A DNA stretch of 64,000 nucleotides from the NCBI RefSeq assembly GCF_963576545.1, contig NC_083645.1, positions 4,240,001 through 4,304,000 on the forward strand, read 5' to 3'. Made by a program: the position numbers and the translations under genes. A model generated the notes under the pieces. The model was not told the origin of the DNA, did not search any database, and was given only the letters and a program-made list of their open reading frames with translations. This DNA is from Limanda limanda. Its lineage: Eukaryota > Chordata > Actinopteri > Pleuronectiformes > Pleuronectidae. Position 1 is the first letter of the stretch. Each line of letters begins with the position of its first letter. This document shows, one piece after another, positions 50,701 to 61,429 of this stretch.

Positions 50701-51808
50701 TCCAAAAGAGGAATGTATTCATACAAATACAATAGTATCAGCTATCTGATTGGCACTTAGTGAAGCCTATGCATCTGCCAAGGTCCTACAGTGTTTAATC
50801 AAGCAGCACCGAATTGGGCTCACTTGTAGATATCAGTCTAAATATACCTGATCAGGACAAACCATTTCAATTGAAAATAGGCAAAAATGTAATTAAAAAA
50901 AACAACCCTAAAATTGTAATGTTAAAAATTCTGTCCGGATCCATCCCTGTATTTAACGGTTTATTTTTTAACTTGTGTCCCATCCACACCAGTGGACAGG
51001 GGTAAAAGGATTATTATCCTTCATTCGAGACTCTGCTCTGTCTCCTCATCAAACTTCACCAACTTTATTTTAAGTAGCTCATTTTTAATGTGTTCTTTCC
51101 TTTAAAATGCATTGACTTTACCCCAAAAGTTTGCAGTTAGGTGTGTCAAAGGCTGCATCTTTTAACCACTTTAGATGATGTGAACATTTAGCTAAAGTAC
51201 AGACTCTTAGCCTTTCTTTTAAACATTGTCTGTCGGCAAGAAAAATGCAATTTATTTTTGTAAAAGGGAAAATGTCTGTTTTTCAACTTTGCATTGTTTT
51301 GAGCCTCCAGATTTCCTGAAACCTCAACCAACCTCATGTTTAATGAATACTTAATACACAGTGGGACCAAGTGACTCATCCTCCTGCCCATTTGGGAATA
51401 TCACTGTTGTATCAAAGTATTCAAAAGACTGACCTTGCAGTCAACAACCTGCCTCTATTAACTGCCCCTCATTTGAACCCAGACAAAAGTTTTGGTAATT
51501 TCCCAGTGAAGGCAACTTTACAAGTAGTGCCATTAAAATCTGACTCACCCCTGATCGCTAGAGCCTCAAATTGAGTGTGTGCTTGTGTGTGAGCATAGAG
51601 AGAACAAGCCTCTGCACCCATTCAGGCCTTTTTCTGCAACAGTTTGTGTGTCTGAGTCAATTCAGGATTTATTTGCTGGCACATGTGTCTGGAGCATTAT
51701 TGTGTATGTACACCTTTGTAGTATTTCGATTGTGTCAGCAATTGCACATCTATGAATGATACTGTCTCATTAACCAATATCCCTGAGGTCATTTCTCATC
51801 TCTGTGAT
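47742..51808. other. Non-coding stretch
   Basis: The open frames at 48584-49149 come from CT-rich sequence and overlap each other in three frames, so I do not count them as genes. A dispersed-repeat fragment is likely at about 50745-51060 (AATCAAGCAGCACCGAATTG). A TATA-rich palindromic stretch lies at about 50165-50200. Confidence 0.5.
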
Positions 51809-51817
51809 GGTATTTGG

Positions 51818-52554
51818 TAGCCTGACATTGTCATACTCATAATTCTAGTCAGAATATGAGTCTGATACCGCTCCATTGGGCTGTGATTATGGGGCTTGTT
51901 TCAGCCGAACCAGAAAAAAAAATGCCTCCTCGCTCAATTGGATAGACCTACAACCAATCAGAGCAACGTAGTATGTGACGTATGTTAAGCGAACTGGCAA
52001 CGACTGCTGGTAATGTCCACCTCCTCGTGCACGCCGAGTTGCATCCCCGTGATGCCCATTTCGGTCGCCTCTTTCACTTGGTCCTCCATGAGTGCGGCCA
52101 AAGGAGAAACCACAATGACCACTGGGTTTTCATTTTGTCCCATCTTCTTCGCGACCATCAGGGCCAGCTGATAGATTAAACTTTTTTTCGAATCCCATAG
52201 GAAGGACGGCAAAGACATCTTTTCGATCTACAAATGCCTTGATCGCATTTCTCTGTTCCTCTTTCAAAATGAATGCGCTGTCGATGTCTCCTAAAACAGA
52301 CTCAATGGCAGCATCTACACATCTCAGCTCTCCAGCTGCAGCCATGTTTGTGGAAAACAAAGTCAACCCAAGCGCTCTTTGATTATGTGGTTGATAATGT
52401 TACTGTTGATCATCTGTCCATCATCGTATAAAGCCCGCCCTGACAATTTGATTGGTCCGAACAGCTTCTGTTCGGGCATAGTTTCTCCCCAACGGAGCCA
52501 TGCCAGACCGAACTTCCCGACCTCAAATGTTGTGGGCAGGGCTAAGTTCGTCTA
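51818..52554 (-). mobile_element. Helicase-bearing DNA element, copy B
   Basis: In reverse orientation relative to copy A. TAGCCTG starts at 51818. The 9-bp duplication GGTATTTGG (51809-51817 and 52555-52563) is perfect. The other end is damaged: CTAAGTTCGTCT is followed directly by a single A and the duplication, so about 12 bases (the GGCACCCAGGCT part present in other copies) have been lost. Like A, it lacks the H3 cassette and keeps the longer helicase segment. Confidence 0.9.
51985..52345 (-). pseudogene. RecQ-like helicase N-terminus, copy B (frameshift)
   Basis: ATG at 52345 opens with MAAAGELRCVDAAIESVLGD and continues through ILKEEQRNAIKAFVDRKDVF to AVLPMGF. There the Walker A is damaged (GFEKK instead of GFGKS), and one extra A in a run of A shifts the frame. 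In the next frame the protein carries on as SLIYQLALMVAKKM, VVIVVSPLAALMEDQVKEAT and ends at TSSRCQFA before a stop at 51985. Motif 0 and motif Ia are intact; motif I is not. The first half is better preserved than in copy A, with no stop at the VDR position. It is truncated before the DEAH box, as in A. Confidence 0.85.
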
Positions 52555-52563
52555 GGTATTTGG

Positions 52564-53158
52564 TTCAAGGATGCACACTCATACCCTGAGTGCCTTTGTT
52601 AACACACCAACCAAACCACTAAACAAATAAAGTTGAACTGCCATGGTTTTCTCAAACATATTTATGGATTTTCTGCTTCATTAGAGTGACAAAAGCCAAA
52701 ACTGACAAGAAAGATAGATGGATTCATGTGCAGTTGAGCCCCAATATGTGATGAGCACCTACAAGATGATGCATTTTGGTCTGAAGAGCTGTAAGGTCAC
52801 CTTGCAATTTAAATGTGTCACTCAAGTTAGAGGTGTGAGTGGTAGCCATTGCTACTGCACTCTGCATCTGCCCAGTCATTCTTAGCCGCCGACCTTTTGG
52901 TTGGCATTTAGCAGCGCCACTGTGCAAAATAGACTCCAGACAAAGCTGGTACTGTGTAGTCTACTTAGCTTCAGTGTGACTTAAACTGTCCTCTGAGTGT
53001 TAAGCAAGCACTTCTTTTAAAAGGACATGGCCTTGTAATGCTAGAGGGGCTGTATTTCACATTTTGATGGGAGTTTATTTTTTTAATTTGTTACCATTAA
53101 TTCATATTTCTCTGGGCCTTTATAGATTTGTTCTGCAGAGAAATGAGTATGGATATGA
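52564..53158. other. Non-coding stretch
   Basis: I see nothing recognisable here. Confidence 0.5.
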
Positions 53159-53166
53159 GTGTGCCC

Positions 53167-54302
53167 CAGGGGCGTCGTTAGGCCTGTTTTAGGGGGGCTG
53201 AAGCCCCCCTAAAATGTTCTTCAGCCCCCCCAAATAATTATTGGGATTTTTTTTTTTTTTAATTTTTTTTAATTTTTTTTTTTTGAAATTAAACTATTGT
53301 TTTACACATGGACAAGTTATTTATAACTCTAACATGCTACATATGTGAGTGCGTTTCTGGTTTGTATGTTTTCTCCCCCTTCAAATTACAATCCAATAGC
53401 CTCTCATCATACTTAACAATAAAAGACTGGGCACTAGGACCTTGGGGAGTCTGCATCACTGCTGCGCTGGCTTTCTCACTCTGCCAAGTAACGTCTCTCA
53501 TCAAGACAGCAGGATTACAGCCAAGGAGTTTAGCTCATAGTAAATGATGCACAGAGTGAAATTGTAAGTACAGGTAGTTACAGAATATGGCTCTGTAGTT
53601 GTTAACGATTGTTACCTGCTTAAATTTAGGTTTACTTGAGGCAAATGAAAGGGAATATTGTAATGAGCTATGTTAACACTAAGCTAGCTAGCTAGCTATT
53701 TTGTTAGAAAAGGTCTCCAGTGAGCAAGAGTGTGAACGAGCAAATTTGAAATGTAAGAAATAACTATCAACAGCTTTCTATTCTTTGCATTAATATCTAT
53801 CTCTAGTATTTTAAAACAATAATATCAGTGCGTTTAGAATGTTGTTGTTTATAATCAGTTAATGCTAGTGGAAACTAAATGTCATAGTGTCCCTCATAAC
53901 TCTATTGTACCGGTATATCATCCAATTCATTGACCAGATGGATATAAGAAGATTCTTTAGCAGAGGTGACAGCTCCGCCCTAGTCAAAACAAGTATATTC
54001 GTCTTTCCTTTACAAGCAGGAAAAATATTTCTCTCTATTTGAGAAAAGTTCATATTTGTGTTGTCAAATTTCACAATGACCCTGAAATTCTGTCTCTTCT
54101 GTTATCTTATACTGAATGAATGCAAGCAAAGATACACAGAAAAATCACACTCTTTCTGATTGAACCAATCTATGAACTGTCTGAAACAATGGATATCCTC
54201 AGCCCCAAATGAGCCCAAAAAAAATTGCCGCGCTGTGCGCGCAAAGTTCAGCTTCCTTAGGGGCTAAGCCCCCCCTTTCTTTCAATCCTAGAAACGCCCC
54301 TG
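53167..54302. mobile_element. hAT-type element with 8-bp target duplication
   Basis: The ends are imperfect inverted repeats: left CAGGGGCGTCGTTAGG, right, on the opposite strand, CAGGGGCGTTTCTAGG. They are flanked by a perfect 8-bp duplication GTGTGCCC (53159-53166 and 54303-54310). G-rich/C-rich subterminal stretches at the left end form a hairpin (GGGGGGCTGAAGCCCCCC). A T/A-rich run lies at 53250-53284. The interior holds only a possible transposase start. Confidence 0.93.
53938..54042 (+). pseudogene. Possible hAT transposase N-terminus (MDIRRFF type)
   Basis: ATG 53938 opens a 34-codon frame reading MDIRRFFSRGDSSALVKTSI and ending at TGA. A start of the MDIRxFF form is common in hAT-type transposases with a TTF-like zinc finger, and its position in a hAT element fits. 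The rest of the gene is missing. The assignment rests on this short motif. Confidence 0.45.
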
Positions 54303-54310
54303 GTGTGCCC

Positions 54311-55852
54311 TATGGCGTAGACACAGTAGCTGTTGCCAACTCTGTTTGACATGTGTCATTGTTCTGGGCCATGTTGATTATTTCCACAACACAGAAAATA
54401 TCTTCAGCAAAATGTTACCTCCATATTTGAATAGTGATGACAATACCATTATTGTTTTAAAATTTAAACTGAAACACAGTTTGGAATAACTCATGGGCTA
54501 TGTAGAAGGAAAAATAAGTCATTCAGTATAGAGAGAAAAAAGCTGAAAACACATCACAAGGTGCAAGGCGGTCTGAAGAAATTAGACAAAAACAGTAGAT
54601 GTTCAGAAAAAAACTCTTGAGGGGATGGGAAACAAAGTCTAAGCCTGAGTTTCATCATTTTTGATTATGACCAGCGGTGTAACTATTGCTGCCTCTAAGC
54701 TATACAGATGTCAGACCACAACAAAGACATGATGCAATGTGTGGATGAGGCTGGCCAGACCTGATTACTTCTCTCGAATGGAGACAGCACTCATTCTCGG
54801 GTTGTGATAGATTGCAACAGTGGAGGCTTGGCGAGGATATGAAGCTGCCGGGGTCACACCCATCCATGATGATCCATGATTAAGACATAAGTACTGTACG
54901 TGGCTTTACATGTTGAACTATGTTGGAACAGTGGTGATCACTACAAGAAGAGCAGTGAATCATTGCTATGAATTGATTGTGGTCGACATCCAGGTCAGTG
55001 CAGCAGCTTCTGCTGGACAAGCCAAGGACACAGTTTCACTGCTGCAGGACATTTGATCGTCTCTGACACATAGACAGGACATGTTTTATGTCGGAGAAGA
55101 TTACGATAGTGAGCTGTGGAGATGGAATGGAGCACTGGACTTGTATCTGTGTGTGTGTGTGTGAGAGGTATATACAGAACTGACTTTGTTACATGTTTTG
55201 AAATGGTTTGAGAGAAGGGAAATAAATTTGGAAAGGTCTCTGGGTAACTTCAGTACATTTGATTGTTTTCAGGAACAGGTCTGAATCAATCAATACAATC
55301 TAGTGGGTGGATGAGCAGAGGATTGGAGTGGTGTAGCTTCACTGCAAAGGTGTCAATAACCAATAACTAGTACCTCGGAGATCTGGTAATCCTCAGTTTG
55401 AAGAACAGTTTTTCTAGTACTGGACCAAATCATAACTGATGACATGACATAAATAATTAGGTATAAGGCTGGGAGACTTACAAATTGAATAAAAAGGTGC
55501 TTGCGCTCATTAGTATGGGGGTGTTACATTGACAGAGGTGCAAAGAAAAATCCATTCTCAGTGACATGTAGTGTGTAACAGAGGTAATCCGTCCTACAGA
55601 CGTCCGGGACACGTCAGCATCAGTGGTTATTTGGTCAGTCAAACTGTACAGTCACGTGAGGACAAGCATATTGAATCATAAACAATACTTTGTGCTAAGA
55701 ACCTTGCAGGCTGGTGTCTGATATTAAGTATTCCCACTTATAATAACAATTTTCTTTACAAATATGTGAATTTATTGGAGTTTGTAACATTAAGCTTTGT
55801 GCCACCCAATTGCATACAGGCTGTACCCACTGTGGCTACTTTGGCATCATTA
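54311..55852. other. Non-coding stretch
   Basis: Apart from a short (GT)n tract near 55149-55164, I see nothing recognisable. Confidence 0.5.
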
Positions 55853-56116
55853 GCTGTGACCGAGGGGTAGAGTGGTCGTCCTCCAACCTGAAGGTCGACG
55901 GTTCGATCCCCAGTCTGAACCATCTGCATGCCGAAGTGTCCTTGGGCAAGATGCTGAACCCTGAATGGCCCCCCATAGAATAACAAAGTGCTGCAAGTAG
56001 ATGCACTGTATGAATGAGTGTGTGAATGGGTGAATGTTAAACTGTACTGTAAAGCGCTTTGAGTGGTCATCAAGACTAGAAAAGCGCTATATAAATACAA
56101 ATCCATTTACCATTTA
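55853..56116 (+). repeat. tRNA-derived SINE, well preserved
   Basis: The head begins GCTGTGACCGAGGGGTAGAG (A-box region) and has the B-box GGTTCGATCCC at 55900-55910. The body contains GAAGTGTCCTTGGGCAAGAT and AATGAGTGTGTGAATGGGTG. The tail reads AAAGCGCTATATAAATACAA, ending in CCATTTACCATTT. This is the best copy of the family also found at 16.5, 23.4 and 56.5-57.06 kb. Transcription would be by RNA polymerase III from the internal A and B boxes. It is not a tRNA gene. Confidence 0.88.
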
Positions 56117-56489
56117 ACTAATTTTCAAATCTTCTTTCTGCCCATTTCTACATGTCAATCACTGGCCGAGGTGTTTGTCCTAAACCTTCTATTAACAGTC
56201 TGTCCGCCAGTTACTTAATCCCCATACCCACCTATACCTCTTTTATTTGTTCCTCAGTCGCCTTTACTATATAAATTCGCTAGACATTTAATTAGCTCTG
56301 CACCAGTTCCTCTTACATCTGCTGACTGGAGAGCTCACTGGTTTCCTGGGGTCACTATTGTTCATGAAACCAGTTGAGAATTTTACTTTGGGACATGCAG
56401 GATTACCCTCCTGGAAGTAGCCATTAGAAAATGGTAAATCGATTGTTAAGAGATGAAATAATCGTCAAAAAAACTAAGAGACTTTCATG

Positions 56490-57058
56490 TTTGGTTTGGT
56501 AAATGGTTTTGTATTTATATATGTCATGCCCTCTGCCTCCTAGTCTCTCTCGCTTTCTCTTGGTATCCTGGAGTTGGGGCCTTGATTGACCAGCTGCCTT
56601 TAAAAGCTCCACTCCTGCTCTCAGTCTGCGCCGGACTATAGAATAAGTTCATGTTAGTTCTAGCAGCCAATGAATCGTAACATTTAAGATTCCGAAAACG
56701 TCCTGGTGGTTCCGTGTCCTGACTTTGTCTCCCTGCTCAGGACCAGCAGCTGGATTATTGCCCCGACTCCAGCTCCAGAGTTCTACCTGCCTGCCTGCTT
56801 GCATACCTGCCTGCCTGCTTGCCTACCTGCCTGTCTACCTGCCTCCTTACTTTATTGGACATTCCAATAAACCTCAGTTTTGACTTTACTTCTGTCTCAG
56901 CCTCTGCCTCTGCGTCCAAAGCCTGGCCCTAACAATATAGCGCTTTTCTATTCTTTCATGACCACTCAAAGCGCTTTACAGTACAGTTTTACATTCACCC
57001 ATTCACACACACATTCATACAGTGCATCTATTCGCAGCACTTTGTTATTCTATGAAGA
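56490..57058 (-). repeat. SINE (same family) split by a solo LTR
   Basis: On the minus strand, the tail lies at about 56490-56521 (TGGTAAATGGTTTTGTATTT) and the body at 56935-57058 (TAGCGCTTTTCTATTCTTTC to TATTCTATGAAGA). The two parts join correctly if the 413-bp LTR between them and one copy of ATATA are removed. The head with the A and B boxes is missing beyond about 57058. Confidence 0.85.
56522..56934 (+). mobile_element. Solo LTR with 5-bp target duplication
   Basis: The segment starts TGTCATGCC and ends CCCTAACA, that is TG...CA, and is flanked by ATATA (56517-56521 and 56935-56939). It carries a TTTAAAAG box near 56600 that could be the TATA element, a CCTG/CTTG tetranucleotide repeat (about 56790-56850) and an AATAAA signal near 56867. 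This is what remains after recombination between the two LTRs of a retrotransposon. No internal coding sequence is left. Orientation is judged from the TATA-like box preceding AATAAA. I cannot tell whether the parent was Gypsy-, Bel/Pao- or retrovirus-like. Confidence 0.85.
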
Positions 57059-59027
57059 CCATGACTGGTTGGTATTAAGGGCCTACATTATGACAGGAAA
57101 ATGTTCCCCACAACATCACACCACCTGCAGCCTGGAATGTTGATACAAGGCAGTTTGGCCCCAGGATTCCTACTGTTGGTGCCAATTTCTGAGATGACTA
57201 TCTGCAGACACAGATTGCTGTTTACGGCTAACAGGAGAGGAACCTGACATGGTCTTCTGACAATTCACCTCAATTTTGGACATGTGCTTTGTGAGATGAT
57301 TTTCTACCCATGACTGTGGTCAACAGTGGTTGGAGCTGATGGTTACTCAGATAACCTGTCTTCCATTGACCTTTCTCCTCAAAAATACATTTCACCAAAA
57401 CTGCAGCTCTCTGCAGGTGTTTTGTTTTGTGTCACTAACTGTCACCCAATGGTCAACTTAACATCACATGTTCTCATCATTCTAATGTTTGACATTAACT
57501 AAAGCTCCTGCCCTGTAGCTGTATGACTCAAGTCATTGCAATGCTGCCACATGTTTGGCCGATTGTTTAATTGCATGAATAAATAGGTGGACAGGTGTCC
57601 TTGTGTACCTGTCCATTTGCACCTGGTTCCTGTCGGATCGTTGTGAATCTTTTTCATTTTTTGTCTACACTGCTTTTGACGCTTGCATGGCTTTTCATCT
57701 ATTTAAAAATTCAAGTTGACTGCCAAGTTTGCTCGTCACATATTTTTCTTTGTTTTTTTGCGAAAAAAAACAAAGAGGAAAAGAGGAAAATAAAAAAAAT
57801 AATCTTGTGTTCGTTAACCTGTTTTGTGTTGGAAACAGAGTAAACAGGGCTGTGCTGACATCCACGTATGTGTGAGTGTGAATTTGGCCTGCACACGAGC
57901 ACACTGCAGTCTCACGCTGACTAAGATCAATAACCTGGAATAATGAGCATACTGGGTATCATAAATCTCCCCACTTGTTTGCATACACCATTTATTCTGT
58001 GTTGAGTTTTATGAGCCTGACCTCAGCTGCTCTTGGCTGAGCTTCATGCATTTGGGGAGTTGATTGAGAAGGACCTGTAAATGTGTGGTTTCACTTTAAC
58101 CCGCAGTGGTGAAGAGGTGTGTTCTGACATAAAACTTTGTTTAGCTCTTACACTACAGTCAACCACATGTCAACCATATCAATGAATCAGTCAGGGGAGG
58201 GGTTGTCGCCAACTCTAAAGCCAGAAGAGCTTTGAGAAGCTGTCACGTGAAACCTGCACACATGCATGACAAGAACCTCTCGAGCTCAAAAAGCTTTTCT
58301 CATACACCTGCATGAATAAATGGCTTAGCAGAAGCCTTTATTGTGCCAAAGTCCACGTGAGAATTACACAACATCCAGACTGGACAAGCGCCCATGCAAG
58401 ATATCGTTTTTTGTACTTGAATTGACTGTTGATTCGCATCTGCTTTATGAATATCAGATACCACACGCACATTTCATTAATCTTATTTTCTGTCTCCCAC
58501 ATCTGACGTAAGATATGAAACTTAAATAGGAAGTACTGTGTAATTCCCATTAGAACTGATTTTAATTGCATGCATAAGCAATGCCCTCTGAATAAATTCC
58601 CCTCTGCTGTCCTTATTAAATGAAAAACATTTCAAATAGGGAGACTTTACAAATTATATATCCCATGCTTTAGCCATTTTGTTATTGATGACCTGAACTT
58701 GGATTGAACTCAGTTATTTTGGCTGTTGCAGTATTCTAAATATTAACAGCTAAAAAAAACTGACTGACTGTCCTTTCCTTCAGCAGTATGCGCTTAAAGC
58801 TGTATATTTAATTTGTTATGCTATTTGGCCACACACAAATCAATATTAGTGTGATTATTACCACATACATGATGGGTCTGAATTTTAATGGAAGTTGTCG
58901 TCCCTCCCAAAACAAAACTAAGATGTAATTTCGTCCTTAATTCACCTACGTAATACTTCACTGACCGCTGCTGCAGCTGTTATTCATACATATTCACCAA
59001 CTCACTGATGATTTAATGATCAAGGCA
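57059..59027. other. Non-coding stretch
   Basis: I see no gene or bounded element. The frames at 57595-57904 overlap on both strands and have no recognisable domain. Confidence 0.5.
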
Positions 59028-59240
59028 GAGCAGCGTTAGCCTGGGTGCCAGACGAACTTAGCCCCGCCCACAACATTTGTTGTTCGGGATGTTCGGTCTG
59101 GCATCGCTCCGTTGGGGAGAAACTATGCTCGTACAGAAGCTGTACGGACCAATCAGATCGTCAGGGCGGGCTTTATACGATGATTGACAGATGATCTACA
59201 GTGACGTAATCAACCACGTCACCAGAGAGCGCTGCCTGCA

Positions 59241-59286
59241 GAGCTGAGACATAAACATATATAGTGTTTATATCTATGAGCTGAGA
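59241..59286. repeat. 9-bp direct repeat around a 28-bp insert
   Basis: GAGCTGAGA at 59241-59249 is repeated at 59278-59286, enclosing 28 bases that contain ATAAACA...TGTTTAT as an inverted repeat. Copies A and B have a single GAGCTGAGA and no insert. Copy D has the same structure (61421-61466). Confidence 0.85.
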
Positions 59287-59452
59287 TGTGTCGATGCTGC
59301 CATCGAGTCTGTTTCAGCAGACATCGACAGCGCATTCATTTTGAAAGAGGAACAGAGGAACACGATCAAGGCATTAGTAGATCGAGAAGATGTTTTTGCC
59401 GTCCTCCTACGGGATTCATAAAAAGTTTAATTTATCAGCTGGCCCCGATGCT
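59278..59452 (+). pseudogene. RecQ-like helicase N-terminus, copy C (short, frameshifted)
   Basis: In one frame it reads ELRCVDAAIESVSADIDSAF, ILKEEQRNTIKALVDREDVF and AVL. Loss of one base then shifts the frame, and PTGFIKSLIYQLAPM follows in the next frame. Walker A is altered (GFIKS for GFGKS), and the segment ends where the H3 cassette begins, so motif Ia is gone. The ATG of copies A and B is replaced by the 28-bp insert. Non-functional. Confidence 0.82.
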
Positions 59453-59638
59453 GCAGCCACACAAGCAGTCATATAAATAAAAAGAGAGTGGGGGGGAGGG
59501 GCGCTACGCTCCTCAGCACATATGAGACAAAAAGACACATAGGTTGGGACGCTGTTAATGTTGGAGCAACAAGGAAGTGAATGCTTGAAAAAAACGATTA
59601 GCTGTCGTTTCTCCTCCTCGCTGTTCTCCTACAGAGCC

Positions 59639-59870
59639 ATGACAGCGGAGCTCTGCAGCGCAGCGTGCGGATCAGCAGCTCCGTGGACTTCTGGTAGCGA
59701 CGGATCTCTCTCAGAGCCTCGGGACCGGCGGGTCGCGGTCCCGGGCCGGTAGCGAGGCTCTGAGAGAGATCCGTCGCGGGCTTCTTAACGCCGCCGGCGG
59801 CCGGGGCTCTCACGAGCAGCCCTGGTCTCCAGCTGCTTCCTGGGGGCTTTGCCTCCGGTGGATATACGAG
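59639..59870 (-). pseudogene. Broken histone H3, copy C
   Basis: On the minus strand it reads the same H3 pieces as copy D: STGGKA (residues 10-15), an AAR segment, GGVKKP (33-38), [17 protein letters not shown] (47-63), then a deletion that skips to SAVMALQE (87-94). It has frameshifts between blocks and an inverted duplication of the codons around 47-53. About half of H3 is missing, including the whole C-terminal third. It cannot fold as a histone. For the comparison with the better preserved 29.8-kb copy see that entry. Confidence 0.87.
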
Positions 59871-60111
59871 CGGCATTTCCATTTATTTATTTAGAGAGTG
59901 AATAAACTCCTGAAACCGACAACTGACAACTATGCGTCGCTTGACATACGTCACATACTAAGTTGCTCTGATTGGTTGTAGGTCTATCCAATTGAGCGAA
60001 GAGGCATTTTGTTTCCTGGTTCTGTTGAAACACGCCCCATAATCACAGCCCAATGGAGCGGTCTCAGACTCATATTCTGACTAGAATAATGAGTCTGACA
60101 ACGTCAGGCTA

Positions 60112-60611
60112 GAGCAGCGTGGCTTGAAATCTCAAATGCTTAATGTCCAACAAGTGGGTCCACAGTAGAAGGCAGATACCATTCTGTTGTTCAGGTTTGT
60201 CACGTTGGAAACATTAAAGGAACTTATTGGATATCCAGTTTTATTATTATACTTCCTGCTATCGTTACATTTCCCACACGTTTTTCTGTTCTACTGCACA
60301 TGACCTGTGGTCGCAGAAAAATCCTATTTGATCTTGAGAACACTTAAATGGCCAGAGAACCCGACAAATGCATCCAGCAGTTTAGAGAGAGGAGGTACCA
60401 TCCTGCCTTAAAAACATCATTAAGCAGCCTGCTGTAACATTTCTCTGTAGGTAAAGAGAAAATCCAACCTGAATCGTTGCCATACCAAAGAAGTAAGCAG
60501 CTTTCAAAAAGCTTTCTATGCCTCCTTTACGTCACTCAAGTTTATTAAGGAATGCCATCAGGTGTATTTTTCACATCAAGTGACTATTCTGTTCCCCAAA
60601 ACCTATAATTC
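60112..60611. other. Spacer between inverted copies C and D
   Basis: About 500 bp of ordinary AT-rich DNA with no recognisable feature other than the two target duplications at its ends. It would form the loop of the large C/D palindrome. Confidence 0.6.
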
Positions 60612-60840
60612 TAGCCTGACGTTGTCAGACTCATTATTCTAGTCAGAATATGAGTCTGAGACCGCTCCATTGGGCGTGTTTCAACTGAACCAGGAAACCA
60701 GATGCCTCTTCGCTCAATTGGATAGACCTACAACCAATCAGAGCAACGTAATATGTGACGTATGTCAAGCGACGCATAGTTGTCAGTTGTCGGTTTCAGG
60801 AGTTTATTCACTCTCTAAATAAATAAATGGAAATGCCCCT

Positions 60841-61110
60841 CGTATATCCACCGGAGGCAAAGCCCGCAGGAAGCAGCTGGAGACCAGGGCTGCTCGTGAG
60901 AGCCCCGGCCGCCGGCGGCGTTAAGAAGCCCGCGACGGATCTCTCTCAGAGCCTCGCTACCGGCCCGGGACCGCGACCCGCCGGTCCCGAGGCTCTGAGA
61001 GAGATCCGTCGCTACCAGAAGTCCACGGAGCTGCTGATCCGCACGCTGCGCTGCAGAGCTCCGCTGTCATGGCTCTGCAGGAGATCAGCGAGGAGGAGAA
61101 ACGACAGCTA
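60841..61110 (+). pseudogene. Broken histone H3, copy D
   Basis: From 60841: R8, then I in place of K9, STGGKA (10-15), R for P16, RKQLET, R for K23, AAR (24-26). A frameshift follows, then GGVKKP (33-38). An inverted duplication comes next, with arms 60932-60956 and 60988-61012; its second arm encodes ALREIRR (47-53), and [10 protein letters not shown] continues to residue 63. About 24 residues are then missing and [16 protein letters not shown] resumes near residue 87. The long open frame at 60827-61111 reads across these breaks but is not a real protein. On the plus strand, downstream sequence matches the 3' flank of the 29.8-kb H3 copy. Confidence 0.88.
60932..61012. repeat. 25-bp inverted repeat inside the H3 cassette
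   Basis: Arms 60932-60956 and 60988-61012 are exact reverse complements; one begins GCGACGGATCTCTCTCAG. The arms are the H3 codons for residues 47-53, once in sense and once inverted, around a 31-base GC-rich loop. The same structure lies in copy C. Confidence 0.88.
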
Positions 61111-61259
61111 ATCGTTTTTTTCAAGCATTCACTTCCTTGTTGCTCCAACATCAACAGCGTCCCAACATGCGTCTCTTGTCTCATATGTGCTGAGGAGCGT
61201 AGCGCCCCCCCCCCCCCACTCTCTTTTTATTTATATGACTGCTTGTGTGGCTGCAGCAT

Positions 61260-61429
61260 CGGGGCCAGCTGATAAATTAAACTTTTTATGAATCCCGTAG
61301 GAGGACGGCAAAAACATCTTCTCGATCTACTAATGCCTTGATCGTGTTCCTCTGTTCCTCTTTCAAAATGAATGCGCTGTCGATGTCTGCTGAAACAGAC
61401 TCGATGGCAGCATCGACACATCTCAGCTC
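61260..61429 (-). pseudogene. RecQ-like helicase N-terminus, copy D
   Basis: This is the same fragment as in copy C, on the opposite strand: ELRCVDAAIES near 61429, ILKEEQRNTIKAL in the middle, and LIYQLAPM next to the H3 cassette near 61260. It shares copy C's missing base before the Walker A region and its GFIKS change, so both copies descend from one already-broken parent. Confidence 0.8.

Larger units (their letters stand above)
59037..60111 (+). mobile_element. Helicase-bearing DNA element, copy C, with H3 cassette
   Basis: The ends are TAGCCTG (59037) and CAGGCTA (60111), flanked by a perfect 9-bp duplication GAGCAGCGT (59028-59036 and 60112-60120). Left and right end regions match copies A and B. 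The middle differs: after LIYQLAPM the helicase sequence stops and an H3 cassette (59458-59909) takes its place. It carries a 28-bp insert between 9-bp repeats (59241-59286). It is nearly identical to copy D in sequence but inserted at an unrelated target, so the two are sister insertions. Confidence 0.93.

Noticed and set aside
55853..55930. tRNA gene
   Set aside because: A- and B-box motifs belong to a SINE head. There is no anticodon stem and the sequence continues into a SINE body.
56790..56850. CCTG/CTTG repeat as a CRISPR-like array
   Set aside because: It is an impure tetranucleotide repeat inside a solo LTR, with no spacers.
60827..61111. 94-codon frame with histone-like words, as a real gene
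   Set aside because: It crosses frameshifts and an inverted duplication of H3. Only fragments match, so it is a pseudogene.
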